Of a stretch of 64,000 nt of DNA, positions 1-11,100 are shown piece after piece. The DNA comes from Rhipidocladum racemiflorum (taxonomy: Eukaryota; Streptophyta; Magnoliopsida; Poales; Poaceae): NCBI GenBank assembly GCA_036346355.1, contig CM070585.1:6339001-6403000 (forward strand). The letters run 5' to 3'. The position numbers and the translations under genes were made by a program. Numbering within the stretch: the first letter of the stretch is position 1; each line of letters starts with the position of its first letter. Below the pieces are notes generated by a model. That model saw only the letters and a program-made list of their open reading frames with translations, made no database searches and was not told the origin of the DNA.

Positions 1-80
1 GCCCCTGATCAGCACCCGCTAAAAGACCAAAAGGAGAGCAACTTAATATGATTCTCGTGAATTGCGAGGTGGATGATTAC

Positions 81-1941
81 CTGGTAATGTCATAAACCAG
101 AAGAGCACCAGCAGCACCTCTGTAGTAGGATCGAGTGATCGACCTGAAACATTCCTGACCTGCCTGCGGTTTAACAGCAAGTTTAAAATTAGAAACCATC
201 TCAGCTGTACACGAACCCACGCAGCAAACAAACGACCACACAAGCTCCAGGCTTGCATTAGTGTTGGTCTAATTCTTGCTTTAGTGATAAATATAAACTT
301 CTCTCCAGTGACCAAACATATACAAAAACATTACTGCAACTAGGCACGGGATAAAAACTTGGGAAATGCAAAGCAAGTAACCCATATGACTATATGAGTA
401 AGGGAAATACACGAAGCGCTAGTGTGATCTAAAAGTTCAGAGCACAAAACCTACCGTATCCCAAATCTGTAACTTGATTTGCTTGTCGCCGATCGGGACC
501 ATCCTAGCTCCAAATTCGGCACCAATTGTCAAGTCATGCACAGGATGGAACCGGCGGTCAGTAAACTGCAACAGAAGACATGACTTCCCAACACCTGGGA
601 AAGTTTGTAATGGTGAGCAGTCACAAACGAAATGGCAATGGTTTTACTAATTCATGAAAAAGCAAATGATTAAGAAGGTTGACATCGAATGGAAAATGAA
701 ATCACACTGTAATCATGAAAACCTTGAACAAATGCAAAGAAGACAGCTACTAAGAACTTTTGTGCTTGTAGCAACAAGTTATATATGAACAATTGAACAT
801 CATGCAAAGAACAAAGCGCACCAACTAGCTAATCATGTGGCGAGAGAACAAAAGAGACGGTAAAATTTCCAAACCAATCCCTCTCATTAAGGAGGAAAAA
901 GTACAATGATGGCAATTAAACTATGGTAACATTCTCGAATCGGCGAAAATCTAAAATCTCGTATGAATCCTGTAAAACATGGAGCTCGATAGCTAGGCGA
1001 TCGATGCCAACTGCTTCAAACGTAAATTATTTACGAAGAGGATTCTACATGTTTATTCCACCCATCATCGATAGTAGATCCATAGCCGTATAAAATAAAA
1101 GCACTTATGCGCATGGCAGTGGCAGGACATCCTCAGGTGGGATAGATAGCGATTACATGCAAAAATAACGGAAGTGCAGAACACACGTCTGACATGCAAA
1201 GGCTTAAAATTCGTGGCCACTCTTTATTCTTTAAGCATGGAGCAGCCTAACACTGCGTTGCTAGCTACAAGAACATATCATCCTCAAAAAAGTCAGATAA
1301 TTTTTTTATTTAAGCGTATAGAAAATCTAATTTCTGGACCTAATTAAGCAAGGAGGGTGAAAGCTGCCATGCATGCGGTCGATGGCGAGGGACGGTACAA
1401 ATTAAGCCAGAAATTGATCAATGAACTGTAGTTATTAGAGCGCCGTTCGATTCAGGATCTGCACAGCTTCTACTTTAAAAAAAAAATGGATTAATTTACC
1501 GAACGAGATGATTCTAAATAGCTTATCTGAGAATTAAAAGTTGCCATCTACACAGAATCAAAATTCGGCTAGAATCGGATTCTCGTCGGTCCAATCTATA
1601 TATAACCTAGAAATCGCAGCCGATTCGACCCGATTCTGATCAGAAGCAGCTTCTCCTGCAGCACGGGCGTTGCGATCGGCGCGCACGCCGGCGCAATACG
1701 GAACGAGGTCGATGACGCACGCCAGCGCGCCATGCCTACTTACTCTACAAATTCCCTAATCAGCATTGCTCGTATGGTTTTGCTAGCCGCAAAATCAGCG
1801 AGGCCGTACCAACGGTATCGCGTCGGATCACGAGTTTGGACGGAAGCAAAGATCAGAACAAGCATGCGGCCGGATCAAGAAATATCACCACCGACCTGTG
1901 TCGCCGACGATGATGTACTTGAACAGGTAGGCGTACGACAT
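81..1941 (-). CDS. RABB1: Rab2-type small GTPase (RABB1), 5' part, exons 1-3
   Basis: Three coding exons can be joined on the minus strand: exon 1 at 1896-1941, exon 2 at 455-594, exon 3 at 81-163. All introns are GT-AG and the phases agree. Exon 1 starts MSYAYLFKYII, the hallmark N-terminus of Rab2/RABB1. The exon 1/2 junction rebuilds the P-loop GDTGVGKS (residues 13-20). Exon 2 continues with the switch I/effector region (HDLTIG, EFGARM) and ends at IQ/LQIWDT. Exon 3 starts with the WDTAGQE switch II motif and runs to YRGAAGALLVYDIT. The G4 (NKxD) and G5 motifs, the hypervariable tail and the C-terminal prenylation cysteines lie left of the window. In plants this family regulates ER-Golgi and late-endosomal/vacuolar membrane traffic (family knowledge). 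Relative to typical Rab2, residues after EFGARM are slightly divergent. Intron 1 is about 1.3 kb. Bases 1-80 are intron. Confidence 0.93.
595..1895 (-). other. Intron 1 of the RABB1 gene
   Basis: This 1.3-kb AT-rich intron separates the MSYAYLF exon from the P-loop exon. I see no coding sequence in it. Around 1443-1660 there is MITE-like sequence with imperfect inverted segments (GCAGCTTCT-type), but no clean ends or target-site duplication could be fixed. Confidence 0.7.
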
Positions 1942-2193
1942 CGCCTCCAATTCCGAGCCCACCCGCCCTCTCTTACCGATCTAATTTGGACGGGCTAGAA
2001 TTCTCGCAGCTCCGGATCGGGGAGAAGAAGTTCGGTGCGACGTAGGCGCGAAGTTTGACAGGTGGGAGTAACTCTGTAACCGCCAACGCCGTCGCAGGGA
2101 GGTGCCGAGGAGGGAGCTCCAGTCGCCGCGCCGGCTGCGCGGGCTTCGGTTGTCACGGATGTGCTATAGGACTCGGCAAAGCAAAGAAGGCAA
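1942..2193 (-). promoter_or_regulatory. RABB1 5' leader and proximal promoter region
   Basis: GC-rich sequence lies directly upstream of the RABB1 start codon and is cut off about 250 bp upstream by the hAT-like element starting at 2202. I could not place a TATA box or transcription start with confidence. The assignment is by position only. Confidence 0.4.
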
Positions 2194-3141
2194 CTCGTAT
2201 TTAGGGATGGAACTGGATATTTTCCAATCGACCGACCGACCGAATTGATTTGGATGATGATTTGGATAGTTTCACAGATATCTAGTTGATTTCTCGGATA
2301 AGGATATGGATATAGATAATTTTCATGGATACGGATACAGATATGGAACACTGATTATCCGATGGATGCGGAATATCCGAGTTTTTGTTCGGATAATATC
2401 CGAATATAACATACGTATATTATCCGAATAACACGTTTCAGAATAACACATTAACAATTTAACATGTTTCACTGTTTCAGAGATTGGGGTCTGCATTGGA
2501 TAACAAGATATAATGTGTTCATGTGTGCTAGATGCTAATTTGGAGATATTTGGATAAAGATGGTACAGAAATTGGCAAGTGGCGTTTCAGGAGGGCTACT
2601 TAGGATTCAGCAGCATATGCCAGCACTACAAGGATCTTGCTCAGTGTCCTCGGCTTTTACCGACGACACAGATGCCAAAACCGACGACACAGGGCTCTGT
2701 CATCGGCCTCCCGACGACACAAGTCCCACGACACAGAGTCGACAACACAACCAACCTATGTCCACGGCCACAATAAATCCCGACGACACAGATGCCATCC
2801 GGGGCCGACCCGACACCCAGACATTTGTCGTCGGCGAACTTAAAGCTGCCGATACAGAGGAGACACTTCTGTCCTCGGCCTAATTAATGCTGCCGACACA
2901 GAGTGGACATCTGTGTCCTCGGCCTAATTAATCTTTGCCGACACGTAGTGGACATCTGTGTCCTCGGCCTGGGCTATAGCCGACGACACAGACCCCTTCT
3001 GGTGCCAGAACCTGGGGCTATCTTGTGTCGTCGGCATAGTTAAAGCCGCGGATAACGCATTATTTGTGGCGGTTCTAAAGAAAAATCGCCACTGATAACA
3101 CTGATACTTTTATGTAATATTCTGACATTTTGAAACACAAA

Positions 3142-3232
3142 AACGAAGATATTTTCCAAGAGATCAACCCTCACCCATATCCTAGTTAGTACTACTCTCG
3201 CCTAAGCACGCTTAACTAGTGAGTTCTACCAC
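3142..3232 (-). ncRNA. 5S rRNA-like sequence (copy 2, partial)
   Basis: A second 5S-like segment lies in the same orientation just downstream of the first. It contains AGTTAAGCGTGCTTAGGC, then GAGAGTAGTACTA, then GGAT(A)TGGGTGA with small insertions. The first third of 5S rRNA is missing or unrecognisable. With the neighbouring copy it forms a head-to-tail pair. Confidence 0.6.
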
Positions 3233-3240
3233 TGATTTTA

Positions 3241-3354
3241 ATGCAAATGAGCACTTCCCATGAGGTCACCCATCCTAATACTACTCTCACCCAAGCACGT
3301 TTAACTTCAAAATTCTTATATGATCTAGTACCAGAGTGTTGGTATGATCACATT
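3241..3354 (-). ncRNA. 5S rRNA-like sequence (copy 1, near full length, probable pseudogene)
   Basis: On the minus strand this segment aligns along almost all of plant 5S rRNA. It opens with a GATCATACCA-type start and then has the box A region AAGTTAAACGTGCTTGGG. It continues with GAGAGTAGTA, the box C region AGGATGGGTGACC, and a TGGGAAGT end. The middle (after the GATCATACCA region) is diverged and several C-to-T changes are visible. It could be a captured 5S gene, a 5S-derived SINE, or a fragment of a Cassandra-type TRIM whose LTR carries 5S sequence. I see no TRIM LTR ends. Confidence 0.7.
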
Positions 3355-4481
3355 TGAAATATAACGTGTCCCCCTCCTCTTAACCTCACAAATGACCAAA
3401 ACTCTAATTTTAGTATTCTTATACTTTGAATTTACCATGGCATGGATGCTTCAAATTTCAACTAAGTGTTCAATTTTACTATGATATGGGTGCTTCAAAT
3501 TTTAACTAAGTGTCCAATTTTAATAGTTGGATCCAAGATCGAACTAGCTAGCAACAATCGAAGCTACATCTGTGTCCTCGGCCTGGGCTATAGCCGACGA
3601 CACAGACCCCTTCCGTGCCGTAACACAGGGCTATCTTGTGTTGTCGGCATAGTTAAAGCCGCGGACACAGAGTGGACATCTGTGTCCTCGGCACAGAGTA
3701 ATGGCGGCGACTGGACCCTTCCGGTGCCGTAACACAGGCTATATTGTGTCGTCGGCATGGTTAAAGCCGAGGACACAAAGTTGTAAAAAAATCTGCGAAT
3801 TTTAAAAAAATCCAATTTTAACCTCGCAAAAACCCCATTCCCAGCAGTTTTATATCCCCAATTTCCCAGAACAATCACAACATATAATTTCACACACATT
3901 ACCACATTCGCATTCACCAATACAATGCCACAAATGATCACCATCGACACAGGTTCAACTTGTGTCGTCGGTAACATTCTTCGATATTTTTGTCGCCTAC
4001 GACGGGTCGAACGAGACATTTGTACGGTCATTTAAAGGTTTTACAACACTCACAGCCTATTCCAGGTCATTCCTCACTCTTTCAATTGGTCTGCGTTTGA
4101 TCGTCACAAGGTTCTACTCAATGTACTCGACACGTAGTACTTACGGAGACATACACATAGCGCCGTAACATACCAATTAATTAAATAATAAAAAGTTACA
4201 TGTCATATAGATGTATGTTACCTAACAAACCATTCTAAAAGCTCTATTTAATTTTTCTTAATTTTAAAAACAACAAAAACATTTTCAAAAAGATTTTCTG
4301 AATTAATCTGGAATTACTATTGTCGTCAGCTAAAATTAAACTGGCCGACAAAATTTAATCAGGTCGTCGCGACATTTATGCCGTGGACATAGACTTATTT
4401 CTATCGTCGGCTGTTTCTCTCCCGACGACAAAGTCTTCGTGCCACTGGTGGGCCTGAGCATCCTGCAGGTTGGTCCCACAT

Positions 4482-4725
4482 GGCGGAGTGCCTGTGTCGG
4501 CGGGTTTAATGAGGCCGAGGACACAGCTTGTGAGGCGGAGTGCCTGTGTGGGCGGGTTTAATGAGGCCGAGGACACAGCCTGTGTTGGCGGGATCTGAAA
4601 TTCAAATTTCATCGCGCGCCGATACTCCCTGTTTGAGGCGGAGTGCCTGTGTCGGCGGGTTTAATGTGGCCGAGGACACAGACTGTGGTCTATATCGGCG
4701 GGTTTAGGCGGCCGAGGACACAGGC
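4482..4725. repeat. Direct repeats inside the CACTA element
   Basis: A unit of about 50 bp beginning GGCGGAGTGCCTGTGTCGG and ending GGCCGAGGACACAG starts at about 4482, 4533 and 4636. A shortened unit follows near 4696. These are amplified subterminal repeats. Confidence 0.75.
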
Positions 4726-5215
4726 CTGCTTGGTGTATATATGTCGTCGGGGTACGTTAAAACCGTCGATAGAGGCATACTTTGTGTCGTCGGTTTTTTT
4801 ACCGACGATAAAAATGTTTCAGCCGAGGACACTATTCTTGTTTCTTGTAGTGCAGCTACATATCATTTGGTTCAATTATTGCAATGGGGTACATTGTTAC
4901 TCACAGAGTCACATGTATGACAAGCTAGGAATAAAAAGGCAAAAAAAAGACATACAAATATATTTCTTTTGGAATTTTGAATTTAAATTTGGACGGATTT
5001 TGGAAAAAAACTGAAATTGGATTTTAAAATATCCGACTAATATTATTCGTATCCATGTTGATTCCGATCCATATTCGATCTGTATTCGTAACCGATATTA
5101 TCCTGTATAATTCGTATTCGATTCTGTATTCGACACTATTCGTATTCGATAAAAAATACGGATACGGATATGAATAGGACGATATTCGACCGTATCCGAT
5201 CCGATCACATCCCTA

Positions 5216-6460
5216 CTCATAATTAGGGTTAAAAACGAAACCAAAAGTTTACTATCGTTTGGAAGAAAAACGGAAACGAATTTTTTTTTTGAAAATAAAA
5301 ACGGAAAATACTAGTACGTAAATGAAAACAAATTTTTTTATATCGAAAACAGAAATAAAAACGGGTGAGCCAATTTCGTCGAAAACGGAAAAGGAAATTC
5401 CGTATAATTGAAACCGGAAAAGGAAATTCTGTATAATTGAAACCGGAAATTAAAAACGAAAATAGACCGGAAAGGGAAATGGACTTGACCCAAAAAGGAG
5501 AAAAGAGAGTTTACATTTTTTTGAATTAAAATAATTTCATAAATACAAATGGTTTTATATAAAATATCAAATAGAGTTCAAAAATTTTATAAAAAAATTC
5601 TCAAAAATACTTTGAAACATTTTGAACCTAGAAAAATTATTTTTAGCATTATTTTGTTTTATTTTTCATGAATAAATTAATTTTATAAATCTAAAAATAG
5701 CAAAAATGGTATTTATAAACTCGAGAAAATTCAGGATAAATATCAGAAAATCATAAATGAACATCGAACAATAATATACAAATTTTAGAATGTTACACCT
5801 TTGTAGTTGGTGGAGTGAGAGGATATCGATGATAATGATATGGAGGACATGATGGTCTAATATGGGGGATAAATAACAAGCATTCAACTGACAAACTTGA
5901 GAAAAAATTTTCTAGTGATACCAGTGAATATAACACTATTTTTGTGTCCACCTTGGAGGCGGAATGAGTTACATTGTTCTCGTGGTAATGTATATTCGAT
6001 CGATTGCTATGCCAACTCGATCGATCCCAGGAGGCTCGTTGTTGACCTTGGTTATTAATATATAATCGAACTCTCATCTTTGATGGTCGTATTTGGAAAC
6101 TAACTCTTAAGGATTTTGTGTATAAATATAACGTTCCATTGTACAATAGAATATATCTACAATCAATAAAAAATAAAAGAGTTAAATTATCTATATACAT
6201 TGTGTTTATCTATTATGTGATTGTTCTTCGGGTATTCTTAATATTTTGGTATTGAGATTGATCTATGGTGATTAGTTTATTATTCTACATGTTATTAGCA
6301 CGACAGCTCTTCAAACCCTAACGGTATGTCACTGGATTCCCTCTTTTTAATCCACATGCTATTAGATTAATCACGTAGATTAATTTTTGCTCTCTAAACT
6401 CTAGATGATTTTCTTTGCTAATTAGGGTTCTACATTGATTTACTATACATTGTATTACCG
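5216..6460. other. AT-rich intergenic DNA with degraded repeats
   Basis: No gene is supported. Bases 5220-5500 are rich in AAAACGGAAA(C)GAA motifs, resembling hAT subterminal sequence. A stretch near 6110-6310 has a TATAAATA box followed by TTCTACATGTTATTAGCACGA, which resembles the end of a Ty1/copia LTR plus primer-binding region. No matching second LTR was found, so this is at most a truncated LTR. Confidence 0.35.
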
Positions 6461-6668
6461 CTCATGGCTTAGTCCATGCACGCTCGATGTTGCGAGCGCA
6501 CGCAATGAACCGTGCGCGAGGCCATCCCTCCATGCCGCATGTGACTAAAACCGTCGTCGCGCACAGAGCGTCCGTTGCTGCTGCGCCCCCCGAAGAGCAA
6601 AGGCCACTGCCCAAAACTGCCACTAATATGCCACATGAAACTGCTGCCCAACGCACCACGCTCCTACC

Positions 6669-7310
6669 TAGGCGTGGGCAGAAAAAACCGAAAACCGAAA
6701 TAGCCAAAATTATCGGTTTTTTTGGTTTTAGAGGTTCGGTTCGGTTTTTTTCTCAGTGTAGATCGGTTGTTCGGGTTCGGTTCGGTTGCTGGAGCCTAGA
6801 AACCGAATGAACCGTTCATCCCAAAATTTAGAAGAGGGCAAGGGCAACTAGGCCGGCGCGGTGTGCAGTGCGGAGGCCCACAAGCGGCCAAGCGGGCGGG
6901 GCGCCGGCCTGGACCCGAGTGGACGAGTGAAGCCAGACGCCAGAGGGCCAGCCGCCAGACCCAGTCTTCCTGGTCTCATGTTCCTCTCGGTAGCCCTAAC
7001 CCTAGGTAGCCGCCGCTGGCCAGCCGCCGCCGGTGGTCTCGCCCAAGAAGACTCGGCGCTTCGCGTCCCCTCCCAGGCGGCGCCGCCTTGCCGCTCCCCC
7101 TCCCTAGCCCGGCGCGGCGCAACCCATGCTCCCTCATCCGGCGCAGCCCCACGCCGGCCCGTGCTCCTCCGTCCGGCGCCACCTCGTGCTCCCCTGTCCG
7201 TGTGACTGGTAATTTCGCATATTCTACACAGAAGCTTCATCAACCTCGCAGTCCCCTTCATCAATGGCGCCCGTATCTACACATTCTAGTGTAAGTTATT
7301 GAGCTTGGTG
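6669..7310 (+). mobile_element. Possible 5' end of an Ac/hAT-type transposon (truncated)
   Basis: CTAGGCGTGGGCAG is followed by an array of AACCGAAAACCGAA and GGTTCGGTTCGG motifs (6687-6815). A GC-rich leader-like segment comes next and ends at a splice-donor-like TGTAAGT near 7291. That order resembles the 5' terminus plus leader exon of zf-BED hAT transposons. No transposase coding region and no 3' terminus follow. Short ORFs in the GC-rich part lack conserved features. Confidence 0.35.
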
Positions 7311-8195
7311 CAGTCCCCTTCATCGATTTGGAGGTTCCATTCTCTGATTCGTGTTTAGGTCTTGCTCATTGCGTATGCTGCTGATTCGTGTTTAGTTCTG
7401 GCATATTAGGTTTGTACTATTTTGACCTAACAACCTAGCACGTATTGTCTTACCATAGCACTACTAAAATTTTAGTCCAGAACTCAAATTTAGTTAGGAC
7501 AGAAGGAAAGAATTTCCTTAGGATCTACATCTCACGCTATCACAGAAAAATATATAGTTACAAACCATCACGTGCTATTTTTATTCGAGTTTCATTTTCT
7601 ATGGTGCCAGCTCAGTTTAGAAACTACAGTAGCATTTTCCTCGGAATTTATTTTGATCCTCAAAGCTAGGTAGCTTCCATGATCACACCTGCCTTAAATT
7701 TTGAGTTAGATATGCCCTCTGTTCTAATTAAATTTTATTGATCTTTTCATTGAGTCTGAGTCATGTGTTATGTTCTATATTTTGGACATGTAATCAGAAG
7801 CACCTTCTCCTGCAATATGTGAACCAGTGTTAGAACAGTATCTCTCCTGTTCTAGCTTCAGTTAAACACATAATTGAGGTAACGTCTGGAAACTTCGCTA
7901 GAGGAGAACTTAGACTGTAAAATTCCAAAAAAATTTTTTGACTTTAGAGCTCAATTATTAGTGAGATATGTCATGACAAATTATCAATTCTACTAACTTT
8001 ACGTGGTAAATCATTATTTTTTTGCCAAACAAAATATAGAAGAGGGGGATAAATTTTACATTCTAACCTTTGCTTATGATTGATTTATAAGACCTAAACT
8101 GGCACAGTACACCATTCTTCACCAAGCCAGAAAAGCCAACCTTCTTTGGTCAGGCCCTAATTCACTGCTCCTAAGGAAAATGCTAACAAAACTGA
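7311..8195. other. AT-rich intergenic DNA downstream of the subtilase
   Basis: No ORF with recognisable features. The right part must include the 3' untranslated region of the minus-strand subtilase ending at 8196. No polyadenylation signal was assigned. Confidence 0.5.
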
Positions 8196-11100
8196 TCAAG
8201 CGGTGGACACACTCATCTTCTTCTTCCCGTCGATGACTCTCACCACAACAGCGCTCCTCACGCGGTGCCTCCCGGCGCCGTCCGACCAGACCAGCCGCCC
8301 GAACACGTACTCCCGCGGCAAGAACCCTTGTTTGGCCCTGAGCGTGACGGTGAACTCCTTCTCCGCCCCAACTGCGTCGAACTCGAGCCGTCGCGGCCGC
8401 ACGGACACCGACACGCCGGGCGGCTCCGCGACCCTCACGTCGTATGCGGCCGGCCCGGAGCCCACGTTCCTCACCCTCCTCGTGACGGTGTGCTGCTCTC
8501 CGGAAGGCGACAGGTGGGGCACCGCGACGGACGGGTAGTTCAGGTCCTCCAGCTTTGGGGGCCTCGCCGGGCAGGCGTACGGCGGTCTCCGGTCGTCGTC
8601 GTCGCCCGGCTGCCCGCTCGTGAACGTGGCGATCACCGACGAGTTGTAGCCCAGCGCGCAGAGGAAATTGAGGTAGTCCGTGGCGTTCATGTCGTAGACG
8701 AGGCCCGGGTCCGCGGCGCGGTTGGGCCGCACGTGGCCGGCGCCGTAGCTGAACGGCGTCGCCCGGAGGAACGACGAATTGCTCATCGGCTTCCTCGTGT
8801 TGTCCTGCACCCTGGCTGCAAAGAGCGAGAACCTCTTGTCATTGCACACAAGGTACAAGACACTACTGCTAGCTAGGCAACTAATGTGCGGTGTATAATT
8901 ACTACCTGCACTTTCGATTACCTGTTGTCATGATGGCCGACTTGATTGCCGCGGGCGTCCAGTCGGGGTGGAGCGCCTTGAGGAGGCCGGCGATGCCGGC
9001 GACGTGTGGGCACGACATGGAGGTGCCCGACTCGGAGTTGAAGAGGACGCGGCGGTCGTCGAAGGCGAGGCCGGTCGGGCCCGCCAGGCCGGTGAACGCC
9101 GCTAGGATGCTGACACCTGGCGCGGTGATGTCAGGCTGCCAGACATAGACATACCATTAGGACTACGACGATGCTTGGAATTGTAGACTCGATCGAGCGA
9201 GCGAAGGACATGGAAATGTGTGGACCTTGAGGATCTGAGGAGTGACGGTGTTGGGCCCCTGGGAGGAGAAGGCGGCCATGAACGGCGCCGGCTTCGTGCC
9301 CAGCGCGGTGCTCGGGGCGGTGATGAAGCCTGATGCAGACCTGCGCGAGAAGATCGAACGGGTCTTAGATGACAGTAGAAACCATCACAAACTCTTTAAG
9401 GTTGCGGCCGAATTTAATCACAAAGAAATAAAAAATACACTAGAAATATTTAATTAAGAATGACCGCCGAAAATTAATTAATCAAAAGAAGATCATCGAT
9501 GAAAAGAAAAAAGGAAATACGAAGACGACAAAAAATTGAGAATTTGGCCCATGCAGGTCTCGAACCTGCGACCTTCGCGTTATTAGCACGACGCTCTAAC
9601 CAACTGAGCTAATAGGCCAGCTGGTTGTTCAATCTAAATGAGTCAATAGATCCTGTAAGCCCACCTGGTTGAATTCATATAGGCGAGCAGTGCAACTCCA
9701 TCAGAGTAGGTGATGTGCGTGGCTGGGAGCACGTGCGCATCGGCAATCATCTCGTTTCCGGTGGCCTCATCATTTGCCAGCACCAGCCCAACCCCGCCGG
9801 CCCGACGAACTGCCTGGCCTTTCTCCACTCGGGCGTTCTTCCCACGCAAGCACACGACGATCCTCCCCTCCACCTTCGCCTTGTCCAGTGACCCCTCAAT
9901 GCACAATCTCCTGCACAATCAGGGGTTGAACAAGCTTTACATGACAGCGACAAGAAGATATATGACAGTTCTATGTTCTCTTACGCTTGCGCAACTGTTG
10001 CATTGGCTGTCCTGGCTTCTTCAGAACTGATCAGCGGGTAATCCTTTTTGTCGGGAAGGCGCACCGGCGAGAGGCTTTGCCCCTGTGAAGGATAAAAATG
10101 TTGCATATGTTACGAAAGACAAGGTGGCAGAAGCACTGAAAAGATAACTTGATCGATCTGTTACTGACTTTGATCAGCTGCTTGTTGTCAAGCACGAGGT
10201 ACGCCGGGAACTCCCTGTCCATGGTGCTCGCGCCGACGGTCAGGAGCCACGGCGCGGTGTTGGACACCGTGCCGGCGCCCGGCCCTGAGTTCCCGGCCGA
10301 GCAAACCACGGTGACGCCGTTCTTGACCGCGTGGAACGACCCGATGGCCACGCCGTCCCTGAAGTACTCCGCGGGCGAGCCGCCGAGCGACACCGAGAGG
10401 ACGTGCACCCCGTCGTGGATGGCCGCGTCGAACGCCGCGATGATGTCGGCGTCGAAGCACTCGCTGCCGTTCACCGGGCGCCAGCACACCTTGTACGCCG
10501 CGACGTGCGCCCTCGGCGCGCCGCCCTTCGCCGTGCCGTTGCCGTACCCGAAGAGGTTCGCGCCCGGCACGAACCAGCCGGCCGCCGTGGAGAGCGTGTG
10601 CGTGCCGTGGCCGTCGGTGTCCCGGGTGCTCGCGGGGTTCGCCTGGCCGACGGTCGCCAGGTAGCCCTTGTTGAAGTACCGTGCACCGATTAGTTTCCTG
10701 TAGTGTACACAACCACATCAACCGACTGAAACACTCCACTCCACTCTGCATAATCTTCATGAGAACGAACAGCACAAAGCTGAATTAGCCAGCACAGTGA
10801 CAATAATAAATTGCCAAACACTTTAGCTAGTGCTCTAGTCAATGTGCCAGGAGAATCTTGCTCGAAGGAAACGAAAGATTTGAGAGGGGAGAAACGTGAT
10901 ATGAACGGTCCGTGCAGACAGGCCATGCTCTGAGCATTCTCTCATAAGTGCATTTCTTCAGGTTGTGACAGTGGCAGTGCAGTGCGGCATTATAAATTGT
11001 CTACCACTCCAGCTAGCTAGGTCGATCTAGCTGCACTGCACCACACGACCACAAAACACATGATTCTTGCACAGAAGCCATGGACCCCATGCATCCAGCT

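Larger units (their letters stand above)
2624..4852. mobile_element. Non-autonomous CACTA (En/Spm) transposon
   Basis: The 5' end is CACTACAAGGATCTTG and the 3' end is the inverted form of CACTACAAGAAACAAG. The flanking 3-bp target-site duplication is CAG (2621-2623 and 4853-4855). Dense subterminal repeats of GTGTC(C/G)TCGGC and its complement GCCGACGACAC fill 2647-3060 and 3567-4830, as expected of transposase-binding repeats in CACTA elements. No transposase or TNPA-like ORF is present; predicted ORFs in it are products of the repeats. The interior carries two 5S-rRNA-like segments. The element lies inside the hAT-like element at 2202-5215. Confidence 0.92.
2202..5215. mobile_element. Non-autonomous hAT-like transposon (host of a CACTA)
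   Basis: The ends are TAGGGATG at 2202 and CATCCCTA at 5215, flanked by an imperfect 8-bp target-site duplication (CTCGTATT at 2194-2201, CTCATAAT at 5216-5223; 6 of 8 identical). The subterminal arms are rich in ATCCGAATA/GGATACGGAT motifs on both sides. No transposase is visible. Without the inserted CACTA (2624-4852) the element is about 0.78 kb. Eight-bp TSDs and short TAGGG(A)TG termini fit hAT. The mismatched TSD suggests an old insertion. Confidence 0.75.

Noticed and set aside
2560..2883. Overlapping ORFs rich in DDTD and RRHR
   Set aside because: They are translations of the CACTA subterminal repeats, not genes.
6861..7205. GC-rich ORFs on both strands
   Set aside because: Low-complexity Ala/Pro/Arg composition, no domains, and mirrored on both strands.
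8265..8876. 203-codon plus-strand ORF
   Set aside because: It is the reverse of the last subtilase exon; GC-rich codons keep the opposite frame open.
10188..10775. 195-codon minus-strand ORF
   Set aside because: It is an out-of-frame reading of subtilase exon 6.
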